DNA from: Gammaproteobacteria bacterium
Lineage (GTDB): Bacteria; Pseudomonadota; Gammaproteobacteria; UBA6429; Thiohalophilaceae
Assembly (NCBI GenBank): GCA_029880855.1
Contig: JAOUNS010000002.1
Coordinates: 186,001 to 250,000 of the forward strand
DNA length: 64,000 nucleotides
Direction: 5' to 3'
A model generated the notes under the pieces. It was not told the origin of the DNA. It saw only the letters and a program-made list of their open reading frames with translations, and ran no database searches. Shown here piece by piece: positions 8,870-18,308 of the stretch. The translations under genes and the position numbers were made by a program. How positions within the stretch are numbered: the stretch's first letter is position 1; every line of letters begins with the position of its first letter.

Positions 8870-9978
8870 TGTTTTAACTGATAGACAAGATCCGGTTTCA
8901 CCACTTTGCCATCTGCAAGAACCTGAATCTGGTTTTGTGCTGTCAACACCCTGCCCAGGTCAATCGCCTGCGCCACGTCCAGTCGACCGCTTTGGGTGGT
9001 CAATCTGAAAGTGGCGGTGCTGCCGTTGACAACATAGGGTTCGACCTTGCTGACGACGGTCAACGAAGCAAGATATTTCACCACCTTGTTGAATTCGACA
9101 AGACTCTTGATGCCTGATACTTCAATCAGCACATCACTGCTGACCTCCTCGCTGGTATTGGTCACCACGGCGAAGCGTTTGGCCAGGGTTTCTGTGGTTT
9201 GGGAGATGACCGGCTGGATCGTGGATTCAAGCTGTGCCTCACCATCCACATCCAGATCCTCGCGCCGGCCGTCCTGATAGATGCTCCAGCGTGCACTCCA
9301 TGTATTGTCTTCTTTCCTGAACAGGCGGCCTACCAGTACCGCCTCCGGCCGGTAACGATTCGATGCCTGTAAAATCGGCCCCTCGAAATTGCCCCAGATA
9401 TCACTGATGCTCACCTGACCCCGATCTGTCAGATCCAGATAGGGAAACTGCAACGGCAGACCACGCTGACGGGCATAGTTTTCGAGATTGAGGACGGATG
9501 GGTGTTTGTCCTGATTGCTCATCAACACCCGGTCACCATTTTCGGCCACAATCAACCAAACCAGCGCGGTAGGACGGGTCCGTCCCCAAACCTGCTGACC
9601 ACGTTCCCGCAGCACGGTATTGATCGCCTTCTCATCAAATCGGATCCATAGCACCAGCTCGGTTCGCGGCGCGCTGTTTCTGCCCGGCGAGTTTGTCTGG
9701 ACAGATCGGTAGCGAAATTGCTGGATATAGTTGTTGGGTTTTTGCAGGATGAGCTGGGTTGAGGGGTCGGCGTTGGCCAACATGGCCGTACTGCCGGATA
9801 CTTTAATCAATACCTGGATCAATGCCTCGTAAAGAGCATCAAACCGCTCCTCCCGGGACTGGCTCTTGACCGGAATTTGCACCTCATAGAGGTCCTTGAT
9901 GACTTCGGCCGAGGCCTGACCGCTGAGACAAACCAGCAAGAGCAAAACGGGGAGGCTGAAGCGGGACAATGGCAGCAT
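8866..9978 (-). CDS. DUF2066 domain exported protein
   Basis: 370 residues from the ATG at 9976-9978, which gives a clean signal peptide (MLPLSRFSLPVLLLLVCL..ASA); an in-frame ATG at 9999 adds seven residues and cannot be excluded. After the signal come EVIKDLYEVQIPVKSQSREERFDALYEAL and IKVSGSTAMLANADP, the landmarks of DUF2066. Function unknown; predicted periplasmic. It is divergent from purM and is followed by pgsA, the usual neighbourhood of this family. Confidence 0.85.
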   Translation of the reverse strand: MLPLSRFSLPVLLLLVCLSGQASAEVIKDLYEVQIPVKSQSREERFDALYEALIQVLIKVSGSTAMLANADPSTQLILQKPNNYIQQFRYRSVQTNSPGRNSAPRTELVLWIRFDEKAINTVLRERGQQVWGRTRPTALVWLIVAENGDRVLMSNQDKHPSVLNLENYARQRGLPLQFPYLDLTDRGQVSISDIWGNFEGPILQASNRYRPEAVLVGRLFRKEDNTWSARWSIYQDGRREDLDVDGEAQLESTIQPVISQTTETLAKRFAVVTNTSEEVSSDVLIEVSGIKSLVEFNKVVKYLASLTVVSKVEPYVVNGSTATFRLTTQSGRLDVAQAIDLGRVLTAQNQIQVLADGKVVKPDLVYQLKQ

Positions 9979-10170
9979 GAATTCGTGTCGTCCTATCATT
10001 TTGTTGTTATATTAATTTTCTCTAATTTAGCGTTTTTCATTCCCCGCCATCCTGTGAATTGGTACACTAGCGCCGTGCTCAGGAGCGCGGAATTTTCATC
10101 CAACACATTATAGTATGCACTGATTGATGTCGAGTCAGTGTGTTCATCTTTCAAGTTCGTGGAGTCATTT

Positions 10171-11235
10171 GTGTCACAGAAAGGCCAATCCTCAGACAAT
10201 TCCTCAACCCAATCACTCAGTTACCGTGACGCCGGTGTCGATATCGATGCCGGTAATGCGCTGGTGGAACGAATCAAACCCCATGCCGCCCGAACCCGTC
10301 GTCCTGAAGTGATGGACCAGCTGGGTGGTTTTGGCGCCCTGTTCAGGCTGCCGCTGGATCGCTATAAAGAGCCGGTACTGGTTGCCGGTACTGACGGGGT
10401 GGGCACCAAACTCAAACTGGCCATTGAACTGGGCAAGCACGACACAGTCGGTATCGATCTGGTTGCCATGTGCGTCAATGACCTGATTGTACAGGGGGCT
10501 GAACCGTTGTTTTTCCTGGATTACTACGCCACCGGTAAACTGGATGTGGATACCGCTGCCGATGTGGTCAAGGGTATAGCCGATGGCTGCCTGCAGGCCG
10601 GTGCGGCACTGGTTGGCGGTGAAACGGCGGAAATGCCCGGCATGTACCAGCTTGGCGACTACGACATGGCCGGTTTTTGCGTCGGGGTGGTGGAAAAAAG
10701 CCGTATCCTTACCGGGGAAACCGTCCGTCCGGGCGACGTTCTGCTGGGACTGGGTTCCAGCGGCCCTCACTCCAACGGGTATTCACTTATTCGCAAAATT
10801 ATCGAGGTCAGCAAGGCCGATCTGAACCAGCCCTTTGATGGCGCCACTCTGGGGGAGCGCCTGCTGGCGCCTACTCGTATCTATGTCAAACCCTTGCTGG
10901 ACGTGCTGCCCCAGGTGGAGATACATGCCCTGGCTCACATCACCGGTGGCGGCCTGCTGGAAAACCTGCCACGGGTTCTGCCGGACAATTGCGCCGCGGT
11001 GATCGATAAAGACAGTTGGACCATGCCTGCTGTTTTCGATTGGCTGCAACAACAAGGCAACGTCGCGCAACAGGAGATGTACCGTACCTTTAACTGCGGG
11101 ATAGGCATGGTGGCGGTGGCAGCCGCCGAAGATGCCGAACAGGCCGTGCAACTGTTGCAACAGCATCAGCTGGATGTGTGGACTATCGGTAAAATTGAAA
11201 CCGCAACCGGCCCTGAACAGGTTCTGATCCGATAA
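10171..11235 (+). CDS. purM: Phosphoribosylformylglycinamidine cyclo-ligase (AIR synthetase)
   Basis: 354 residues from the GTG at 10171, chosen because GGAG lies 7 bases upstream and the length matches PurM (about 345); a GTG at 10138 is in frame but has no good ribosome site. The enzyme closes formylglycinamidine ribonucleotide to aminoimidazole ribonucleotide with ATP, step five of purine synthesis. Visible motifs: [83 protein letters not shown] and [16 protein letters not shown]. purN follows one base after the stop. Confidence 0.96.
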   Translation: MSQKGQSSDNSSTQSLSYRDAGVDIDAGNALVERIKPHAARTRRPEVMDQLGGFGALFRLPLDRYKEPVLVAGTDGVGTKLKLAIELGKHDTVGIDLVAMCVNDLIVQGAEPLFFLDYYATGKLDVDTAADVVKGIADGCLQAGAALVGGETAEMPGMYQLGDYDMAGFCVGVVEKSRILTGETVRPGDVLLGLGSSGPHSNGYSLIRKIIEVSKADLNQPFDGATLGERLLAPTRIYVKPLLDVLPQVEIHALAHITGGGLLENLPRVLPDNCAAVIDKDSWTMPAVFDWLQQQGNVAQQEMYRTFNCGIGMVAVAAAEDAEQAVQLLQQHQLDVWTIGKIETATGPEQVLIR

Positions 11236-11236
11236 C

Positions 11237-11917
11237 ATGGTGGATACAGACGGCAATCAGTGCCGTATCGTCGTTCTGATCTCGGGTAATGGCAGCAATC
11301 TGCAGGCTGTTATCGATGCCGTTAAAGCAGGAACTATCCCTGCCTCCATTGTTGCCGTCGTCAGCAACCGCCCTGCGGCCTATGGGCTGGAGCGGGCGCG
11401 GCAGGCCGCCATTCCGGTAGAAGTGCTTGAATACCCGGGCCACCCGGATCGGGAGGCCTACGACCGGGCACTCATTCAACTCATCGACAGCTATCGGCCC
11501 GATCTCATTCTGTTGGCCGGTTTTATGCGCATCCTCAGTCACGACTTTGTCGAACACTACACCGGCAGGCTGCTCAATATTCACCCTTCCCTGCTGCCCA
11601 GGCACAAGGGACTCAACACCCATCAACGCGTCATTGAGGCCGGTGATACCCAACACGGCGCAACCGTCCACTTCGTCACGCCTGAACTGGATAGTGGTCC
11701 CATCATCATCCAGGGTGTGATTGAGACGGCAGGCATTAATCAGGCCGCTGATCTGGCCGAGCTTGTGCACCGTGTTGAACATCAAATCTATCCCCAGGCG
11801 GTACAATGGTTTGCCGAACAGCGTCTGGCGTTGATCGATAATCAGGTGACGCTTGATCAACAACCCATCTCGACACAGGACAAAGTGCGTTACTTCGCCA
11901 TGAATAATTCTGGCTAA
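11237..11917 (+). CDS. purN: Phosphoribosylglycinamide formyltransferase (GART)
   Basis: 226 residues, about 14 longer than the E. coli enzyme, mostly at the C terminus. It transfers a formyl group from 10-formyl-tetrahydrofolate to glycinamide ribonucleotide, step three of purine synthesis. VLISGNGSNLQAVIDAV is the phosphate-binding loop; NIHPSLLPRHKGLNTH carries the catalytic Asn and His; HFVTPELDSGPIIIQG carries the catalytic Asp. It begins immediately after the purM stop, so the two are co-translated. Confidence 0.95.
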   Translation: MVDTDGNQCRIVVLISGNGSNLQAVIDAVKAGTIPASIVAVVSNRPAAYGLERARQAAIPVEVLEYPGHPDREAYDRALIQLIDSYRPDLILLAGFMRILSHDFVEHYTGRLLNIHPSLLPRHKGLNTHQRVIEAGDTQHGATVHFVTPELDSGPIIIQGVIETAGINQAADLAELVHRVEHQIYPQAVQWFAEQRLALIDNQVTLDQQPISTQDKVRYFAMNNSG

Positions 11918-11945
11918 CCGAAATCAAACTGATACACTTAGCAGC

Positions 11946-12683
11946 ATGTATCGTCGATTATTATCACTGCTGCTGATTTGTTACCTGCCTATGACCCATG
12001 CCGCTTCCGGTCTGCAAGGATATACCGCGCATTATGATGTAAAGCGCAACGGTATGACGCTGGGGGTAAGCGAACGTCAGTTGGTCAAACAATCAGACAC
12101 CCGATTTATCTTCACCTCCCGGACCAGGGCGTCCGGACTGGTTGGCATATTTGTCAGTGATGTTGTCACAGAGCAAAGCACCATAGATATCAATGGTGCG
12201 GAATTACGCCCGTTAAACTACATTTATGCACAAACCGGCAGCAGCAAGAAAAAAAATATTGAAATTGATTTTGACTGGCAAAACCTGCGCCTTGTCCACT
12301 CCGCACTGCCCGGGCTGAACCAATTTCCGGCAGGCGCCCATGACCTGCTCAGCTATCAACTGGCCGTCGGCAGGGAACTGCTTGCGGGAAATAAATCCTT
12401 TTCCATCACCGTTGTCGATCACAAACGCATTCGCACCCATTCACTGCGGGTGGCGGGAACGGAAACCTTTACCTCCAAACAGGGGGAAGTAAAGACCATC
12501 CGGCTGGATGAGCAAGCCGAGGGACAACCTTACCGCTTCATTTTCTGGATTGCACCCGATCTGAACTACCTGCCGGTCAAAATCAGCAAGGTGGAACATG
12601 ACGGGGACAAAGTTACACTAATCCTAAGGCAATATAACGGTAAAAAAATAAAGCTGACAAACAGTGCTGATGATGATGACTAA
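11946..12683 (+). CDS. DUF3108 exported protein
   Basis: 245 residues. Signal peptide MYRRLLSLLLICYLPMTHA, then LQGYTAHYDVKRNGMTLGVSERQL, SRTRASGLVGIFVSDVVTEQS and FWIAPDLNYLPVKISKVEHDG. These are the conserved landmarks of DUF3108, a beta-rich periplasmic family. It lies 28 bases after purN and the same order is common in gammaproteobacteria, but no function is established. Confidence 0.86.
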   Translation: MYRRLLSLLLICYLPMTHAASGLQGYTAHYDVKRNGMTLGVSERQLVKQSDTRFIFTSRTRASGLVGIFVSDVVTEQSTIDINGAELRPLNYIYAQTGSSKKKNIEIDFDWQNLRLVHSALPGLNQFPAGAHDLLSYQLAVGRELLAGNKSFSITVVDHKRIRTHSLRVAGTETFTSKQGEVKTIRLDEQAEGQPYRFIFWIAPDLNYLPVKISKVEHDGDKVTLILRQYNGKKIKLTNSADDDD

Positions 12684-12787
12684 TCAGACAAAGCATGTCA
12701 GATTTATCAACAACCGACTTTAGAAACTGCGCTTTATACCGTTAATAGAATAAGTATTAATAACCAGGAAGTGCGCCGTACATTCCC

Positions 12788-15700
12788 ATGCTGCTTTTCC
12801 CCCATATAACCGGGTTTACCCGGCGCAAATCATGGTGGAGCCTGTTCATTCTGGCGTGGCTGCTGTTTTCGCAGTCAATGCCGGCCCAGGCAAAAACAGT
12901 GGTACGCGTCGGCATCCAGTCCATTTGGGGATACACGGTTGCCAAGGCCATGTGGCAGCCAACCATCGACTACCTGAACCAAGCTATTCCGGACCACGAG
13001 TTCAAAATGGTCCTGTTAAAGCTGCATGAAACACACAACGCGGTCAGCACCAATCAGATTGACTTCATTGCCACCAATCCGGGTAACTATGTTGAACTGG
13101 AAGCCCGTTATGGCGCATCACGGGTTGCCACGCTCATCAAACTGCGTGATGGCATTCCCTCGACCCGATTCGGCGCCGTCATCTTTACCCGGGCTGATAA
13201 CAGCAGTATCAATAATCTCTATGATCTGCGCGGTAAATCCTTCATGGCGGTCAAGGAATCCGCCTTCGGCGGCTTCCAGATGGCCTGGCTGGAACTCAAA
13301 CAACGGGGGATCGACCCCTTCAAGGATTTCACCTCACTGAGCTTCAGCGGTTTTCCCCAGGATAAAGTCGTCTATGCGGTCAGGGATCGCACTGTCCAGG
13401 CCGGTACCGTACGCACCGATACCCTGGAAAGACTGGCGCGGGAAGGCATTATCAAGCTCAGTGACTTCAAGATACTGAACCCGCAAGAAAACCCCGGTTT
13501 TCCCTTTGCACACAGCACCCCGCTTTACCCGGAGTGGCCGTTCGTCAAACTGGCGCATACCCCGGAGCAACTGGCGAAACGTGTGACCGTTGCCCTGCTC
13601 AACATCACGCCGCGCAGCAAGCCGGCTGTGGCCTTGCAAAGCACCGGCTGGACTGTGCCACTGGATTATTACCCGGTGCGCAACCTGATGCATGAATTAC
13701 GGATAGGGCCGTTTGCTGATTACCAACCGACCACTATCTGGGGTTACATGTCCCATTACTGGTGGCTGATGATATTAATCAGTATGGCATTTTCACCGCC
13801 GCTGCTGGCCTATATCAAGCGATTGCAGCATCGCGTCCAGGAGAGTCTGGCCTTGGCCAGGACGGAAGCAGAGTGGAACCATGCGCTGGATTTTCTGGAT
13901 GAACCGTTTTGTATGGTGGGTCTGGATGATTGTCTGATCCGCGCCAACAAAGCCTACTATGACATCATCGGCAAATCCGCTGCAGAAGCCATCGGTGAAA
14001 AGGTGAGTAAATTTCTGCACCCGTCCATACAACACGAACACGACTGTAAACTGTGTCAGGCCAGGGCGGAGCGCAAAGATACCATTATCACCATGGAGGA
14101 GGATGACCCGGCCAACATCACCGGACATCCAATTGAGATCAGCATCAACGTTATTCATAACGCTCGCGGCAATCCCATGGCCATTATTCAGGGTATGCGC
14201 GATTTAACCCATATCCGCAATGCCGAAACCGCACTGCGGCAAAATGAGGCCAGACTGCGCGCACTGATCGGCGCCACCCCCGATCCCCTGTTGATTATAG
14301 ACACGCAAGGTATCATCACCATGGGCAACCGTGTCTTTTACCAGCGCTTTGGCTACAAGCAGGAAGATATTATCGGCAAAAAAGTTGAAATGCTCATTCC
14401 TGCCGAACTGCATACAAAACATATCAGACTCCGTGAAGGCTACATGCAGAATCCGGAGGCGCGCCCCAAGGCCAACACCTTTGAGCTGTTTTGCCTGAAC
14501 AAACACGGTGAAAAAATTCCCGTCGAAATCAGTCTCAGTCCGGTACCGGATCTTGAAAATGTGTCTATCGCCGTGGCCTTGCGTGATATTACTGATCGCC
14601 TCAACTCGGAACGAGAATTGAAACGACTGGCCTCTTTCCCGGAACACAGCCCGATCCCCATCATTGAATTAAGCAAGGAAGGTCGGGTCACATATCTGAA
14701 TCCGGCAGCCAAGGGACTGTTCCCGGAACTGGAATCCAAAGGCAGCAAACACGTTCTGTTACAGGGCATCACTGAACTCATCGTGCAGTTGAATAACCGC
14801 AAACAGGATCTGGTGCGGGATATTGAAATAGACGGCGCCATCTACGAACAAAAGATCAGTTATGATCCCGAACAGGAACTGTTGCGAATCTATTTCTGGG
14901 ATATTACCAAAATACGTGATATGACCCGCCAGATGGCCTATCAGGCCAGTCATGATTCACTCACCAAACTTATCAATCGACGTGAGTTTGAAAACCGTAT
15001 CGATCAGGCCCTGCAACTGGTGGAGTATGAAGGCAAACAACACGTCTTGTGTTACATGGATCTGGATCAGTTCAAAATCGTCAATGATACCTGCGGTCAC
15101 ATTGCCGGCGATGAACTGTTAAAACAACTCTCCACCATCCTGTTGGCCCAATTACGTGAGAGCGATACACTGGCCCGTCTCGGCGGTGATGAATTCGGCT
15201 TGCTGTTAACCGGTTGTCCGCTTGATACTGCGGAAAATATTGCCAATAAACTCCTCAGCACGGTCGAGTCTTACCGTTTTTCCTGGGATGGTAAAGTTTT
15301 CAAGGTGGGATTAAGCATAGGGTTGGTCCCCTTGCAACACAAAGGCATGACCACCAGTGATGTATTAAGTTCTGCTGATACCGCCTGCTATATCGCCAAA
15401 GAGCATGGCCGGAACCGAATCCATACCTTCAGCCCGGATGACAGCATCTCTACCAAGCGCACCACTGAAATGAACTGGATTCACCGCATCCATACCGCAC
15501 TGGATGAAGAACGATTTGTCTTGTACTGCCAGCAAATCCTCGCGATTGGCGAGAAAAGAAAATCGTTTTATGAAGTACTGGTACGCATGCTGGACGAAAA
15601 CGGCGATACTATCCCGCCGTTGGCTTTCCTGCCTGCGGCGGAACGCTATAACCTGATCTCCGCGATAGACAAGTGGGTGATCAAACACAGTCTCGCTTTC

Positions 15701-16234
15701 TTTAGTCAATCGGTTCTGCTTGAAGTAGACTTTACCGTCAATCTGTCAGGGCACACCATCGGTGATGCCAATGCCATGAATATGATCATTGATGAGATCA
15801 ATCGTTCAGGTGTCGACCCCAAACGAATCACTCTGGAGGTGACCGAAACCGCCATGGTCGCCAATCTGGGTTCAGCCCTGCGCTTTATCACCACCCTGAA
15901 AGGTCTGGGCTGCCGCATTGCACTGGATGATTTTGGCAGCGGATTCAGTTCATTTGCCTATTTAAAAAATCTGCCGGTGGATATTATCAAGATCGATGGC
16001 GGCTTCGTGCGGGATATGGACACTGATCCCATCAATGCCGTCATGGTTGAATCCATGATCCATATCGGTCACCAGCTCAAACTGGACACCGTGGCGGAAT
16101 TTGTGGAAAACGATAAAACCCGGGCAAAACTACAGGCCATGGGGGTGGACTATGTGCAGGGCTATGGCATCGCCAAACCGATTCCTGTCACCGAACTCGC
16201 GAGCTTATACAGTAAATACAAACGCAAGGCCTGA
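12788..16234 (+). CDS. PhnD-like sensor fused to PAS-GGDEF-EAL
   Basis: 1148 residues. Signal peptide (to about 36), then a PhnD-type periplasmic binding domain (about 38-300; VRVGIQSIWGYTVAKAMW, DFIATNPGNYVEL, LRGKSFMAVKESAFGGFQM). A membrane helix lies near 322-343, followed by two or three PAS-like domains (about 365-705). The GGDEF domain has an intact RLGGDEF (799-803) and an inhibitory RxxD site (RESD). In the EAL domain the signature is EVL (929-931), but the other catalytic residues are present: NLSGHT, LEVTETA, ALDDFGSGFSSF, IIKIDGGF, AEFVEN. It can plausibly both make and degrade c-di-GMP according to a small periplasmic ligand. It converges on dcd with only 5 bases between stops. 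Confidence 0.92.
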   Translation: MLLFPHITGFTRRKSWWSLFILAWLLFSQSMPAQAKTVVRVGIQSIWGYTVAKAMWQPTIDYLNQAIPDHEFKMVLLKLHETHNAVSTNQIDFIATNPGNYVELEARYGASRVATLIKLRDGIPSTRFGAVIFTRADNSSINNLYDLRGKSFMAVKESAFGGFQMAWLELKQRGIDPFKDFTSLSFSGFPQDKVVYAVRDRTVQAGTVRTDTLERLAREGIIKLSDFKILNPQENPGFPFAHSTPLYPEWPFVKLAHTPEQLAKRVTVALLNITPRSKPAVALQSTGWTVPLDYYPVRNLMHELRIGPFADYQPTTIWGYMSHYWWLMILISMAFSPPLLAYIKRLQHRVQESLALARTEAEWNHALDFLDEPFCMVGLDDCLIRANKAYYDIIGKSAAEAIGEKVSKFLHPSIQHEHDCKLCQARAERKDTIITMEEDDPANITGHPIEISINVIHNARGNPMAIIQGMRDLTHIRNAETALRQNEARLRALIGATPDPLLIIDTQGIITMGNRVFYQRFGYKQEDIIGKKVEMLIPAELHTKHIRLREGYMQNPEARPKANTFELFCLNKHGEKIPVEISLSPVPDLENVSIAVALRDITDRLNSERELKRLASFPEHSPIPIIELSKEGRVTYLNPAAKGLFPELESKGSKHVLLQGITELIVQLNNRKQDLVRDIEIDGAIYEQKISYDPEQELLRIYFWDITKIRDMTRQMAYQASHDSLTKLINRREFENRIDQALQLVEYEGKQHVLCYMDLDQFKIVNDTCGHIAGDELLKQLSTILLAQLRESDTLARLGGDEFGLLLTGCPLDTAENIANKLLSTVESYRFSWDGKVFKVGLSIGLVPLQHKGMTTSDVLSSADTACYIAKEHGRNRIHTFSPDDSISTKRTTEMNWIHRIHTALDEERFVLYCQQILAIGEKRKSFYEVLVRMLDENGDTIPPLAFLPAAERYNLISAIDKWVIKHSLAFFSQSVLLEVDFTVNLSGHTIGDANAMNMIIDEINRSGVDPKRITLEVTETAMVANLGSALRFITTLKGLGCRIALDDFGSGFSSFAYLKNLPVDIIKIDGGFVRDMDTDPINAVMVESMIHIGHQLKLDTVAEFVENDKTRAKLQAMGVDYVQGYGIAKPIPVTELASLYSKYKRKA

Positions 16235-16239
16235 ACTGC

Positions 16240-16806
16240 TCAGGTCTTTGGCAAGGTGACGCCCTGTTGCCCCTGATACTTGCCGCCGCGATCCTTATAG
16301 GATGTTTCACACACCTCATCTGACTCAAAGAACAGCATCTGCGCTATACCTTCATTGGCGTATATACGCGCCGGTAACGGTGTGGTGTTGGAAAACTCCA
16401 GCGTGACATGCCCTTCCCATTCCGGTTCCAGCGGGGTGACATTCACGATGATGCCGCAACGTGCATAGGTGGATTTGCCCAGACAAACCGTCAACACACT
16501 GCGCGGGATACGAAAATACTCCACCGTACGGGCCAGCGCGAAAGAGTTGGGAGGAATGATACAAACATCACCCTTAAAATCGACAAAGCTGTTTTCGGAA
16601 AATTCTTTCGGATCGACAATGGCTGAATTGATATTGGTGAAAATCTTGAACTCATCGGCACAGCGCACATCATAGCCGTAACTGGACGTACCGTAAGAGA
16701 CGATCTTGCCTTTCTCTGTTTGACGTACCTGACCCGGTTCAAACGGATCGATCATCTGCTGCTGTTCCACCATGCGGCGGATCCACTTGTCGGATTTAAT
16801 GCTCAT
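16240..16806 (-). CDS. dcd: dCTP deaminase
   Basis: 188 residues, family length. Converts dCTP to dUTP, supplying dUMP for thymidylate synthesis. Signatures: [12 protein letters not shown] at the start, [21 protein letters not shown], the nucleotide-binding [34 protein letters not shown] with catalytic Glu, and [15 protein letters not shown]-terminal [13 protein letters not shown] matches the mono-functional trimeric enzyme. Downstream of it the EAL gene converges with 5 bases spare. Confidence 0.96.
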   Translation of the reverse strand: MSIKSDKWIRRMVEQQQMIDPFEPGQVRQTEKGKIVSYGTSSYGYDVRCADEFKIFTNINSAIVDPKEFSENSFVDFKGDVCIIPPNSFALARTVEYFRIPRSVLTVCLGKSTYARCGIIVNVTPLEPEWEGHVTLEFSNTTPLPARIYANEGIAQMLFFESDEVCETSYKDRGGKYQGQQGVTLPKT

Positions 16807-16826
16807 TTTTCAATGCCTGTAAAATA

Positions 16827-16860
16827 ACGCAAAGCACGCAAAGGCGCGGAGAACGCAAAG
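16827..16860. repeat. Three ACGCAAAG direct repeats
   Basis: ACGCAAAG occurs at 16827-16834, 16836-16843 and 16853-16860, just upstream of dcd. Between the second and third lies GGCGCGGAGAAC, nearly the same as the arm of the terminator stem at 16940-16975. Together they look like a fragment of a repeat family dispersed in the genome. Confidence 0.5.
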
Positions 16861-16939
16861 GTACTAATTTTTTCCCTGCCAAACAAGCACTGAGTCACGC
16901 TACTCATCCAAAACTGCTTAATATTCAGTCAAATAAAAA

Positions 16940-16975
16940 GCGCAGAGAACAGTAAAATCTCCGTGTTCTCTGCGC
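16940..16975 (-). terminator. Rho-independent terminator of apbC
   Basis: A perfect 12-base stem (GCGCAGAGAACA with TGTTCTCTGCGC, loop 16952-16963). On the minus strand it is followed by TTTTTATTT, and it lies 34 bases beyond the apbC stop. The stem arm resembles the neighbouring repeat sequence, so the terminator may have been built from a dispersed element. Confidence 0.85.
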
Positions 16976-17008
16976 CTTTCTGTACTTTGCATTATGTTAG
17001 AACTTAAA

Positions 17009-18097
17009 TTAATTGTTCTGAATAACAATTTTGGGGAATGACGCCGAAAAATCCTTCTTCTGCAAGGCCAGTTTCGCTGCCACCCGCCGGGCGATATCAC
17101 GATAGATCTGCGCCACACGTCCTTCCGGATCAGCCACAACAGTGGGCTTGCCTTCATCTACGTCTTTGCGGATGGCCATGTCGAGGGGCAATGCACCCAA
17201 CAAGGTGACATCATATTGTTCAGCCATGCTGGCGCCGCCACCGGCGCCGAAGATGTGTTCTTCGTGTCCGCACTGGGAGCAGATATGGATACTCATGTTT
17301 TCCACAATACCCAACACCGGTACTTCCACCTTTTCGAACATCTTCAGGCCCTTGCGGGCATCCAGCAGGGCAATATCCTGCGGCGTGGTGACGATGACCG
17401 CACCGGTAACCGGCACCTTCTGCGCCAGGGTCAACTGGGTGTCACCGGTACCCGGCGGCAGGTCAACAATCAGGTAATCCACATCTTTCCACCTGGTGTC
17501 GTTCAGCAACTGTTCCAGGGCCTGGGTGACCATGGGACCGCGCCAAATCATGGGGGTCTCTTCATCGATAAGGTAGCCAATGGACATGGACTGGATGTTA
17601 TAAGAGTTCATGGGCTGCAGGCTGCTGCCATCGGATTCCGGTTGGCCGCTGGTACCCAACATGCGCGGCTGACTCGGACCATAGATGTCGGCATCCAGAA
17701 TACCGACGGTGGCGCCTTCGGCGGACAGGGCCAGGGCCAGATTCACGGCGGTGGTGGATTTACCCACGCCACCCTTGCCGGAGGCAACGGCGATAATGTT
17801 TTTCACGCCGGGGATCATGTTGACCCCTTTCTGGACGGCATGGCTGTCGATTTTGTGGGAAATGCTAATGGCTGCGTCGGAGACATCAGCCAGGCTTTCG
17901 ATGCATTCTTTCAGTTTGGCGGCCATTTCGGCTTTGAAACCCTCTGCCGGATAGCCCAGCACGACATCAACCGTGACCTTGCCACCATCAACCTTCACAT
18001 CTTTCACTGCCTTGGCAGTCACCAAATCCTGTTCCAGGTAGGGATCGATGTATTCCTTGATCTTGTCCTGAACCTGCTGTGGGGTAACGCTCGCCAT
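17009..18097 (-). CDS. apbC: Iron-sulfur cluster carrier ApbC (Mrp family)
   Basis: 362 residues. N-terminal DUF59/MIP18-like domain (about 1-90), then a P-loop ATPase: VASGKGGVGKSTTAVNLALAL (deviant Walker A), ILDADIYGPSQPRMLG, LIVDLPPGTGDTQLTL, and ENMSIHICSQCGHEEHIFG containing the CxxC that binds a bridging [4Fe-4S] cluster. It loads Fe-S clusters onto target enzymes in the cytoplasm. It is divergent from metG, the same arrangement as E. coli mrp/metG. Confidence 0.95.
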   Translation of the reverse strand: MASVTPQQVQDKIKEYIDPYLEQDLVTAKAVKDVKVDGGKVTVDVVLGYPAEGFKAEMAAKLKECIESLADVSDAAISISHKIDSHAVQKGVNMIPGVKNIIAVASGKGGVGKSTTAVNLALALSAEGATVGILDADIYGPSQPRMLGTSGQPESDGSSLQPMNSYNIQSMSIGYLIDEETPMIWRGPMVTQALEQLLNDTRWKDVDYLIVDLPPGTGDTQLTLAQKVPVTGAVIVTTPQDIALLDARKGLKMFEKVEVPVLGIVENMSIHICSQCGHEEHIFGAGGGASMAEQYDVTLLGALPLDMAIRKDVDEGKPTVVADPEGRVAQIYRDIARRVAAKLALQKKDFSASFPKIVIQNN

Positions 18098-18308
18098 ATC
18101 AATCTCCTACGGAATTCATGGTTAAATATCTGAGTAAAGGGGTCAAGTATATGATGAAAGACTAATATAAATCAAACCAGCCCTGAACCGGGGGGCATAT
18201 TGTACCGATTGTGCTCCAATTGATCAGCCAACTTATTGCAGATGTAGCGACAAAAGCCAAGACCTGCTAAGGTTTGCGCCTTTTAGCAAGCACAAAACTG
18301 AATCGCAA

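Noticed and set aside
17216-18133. Plus-strand open frame of 305 codons
   Set aside because: Antisense to apbC; glycine/histidine-rich shadow of a GC-biased gene.
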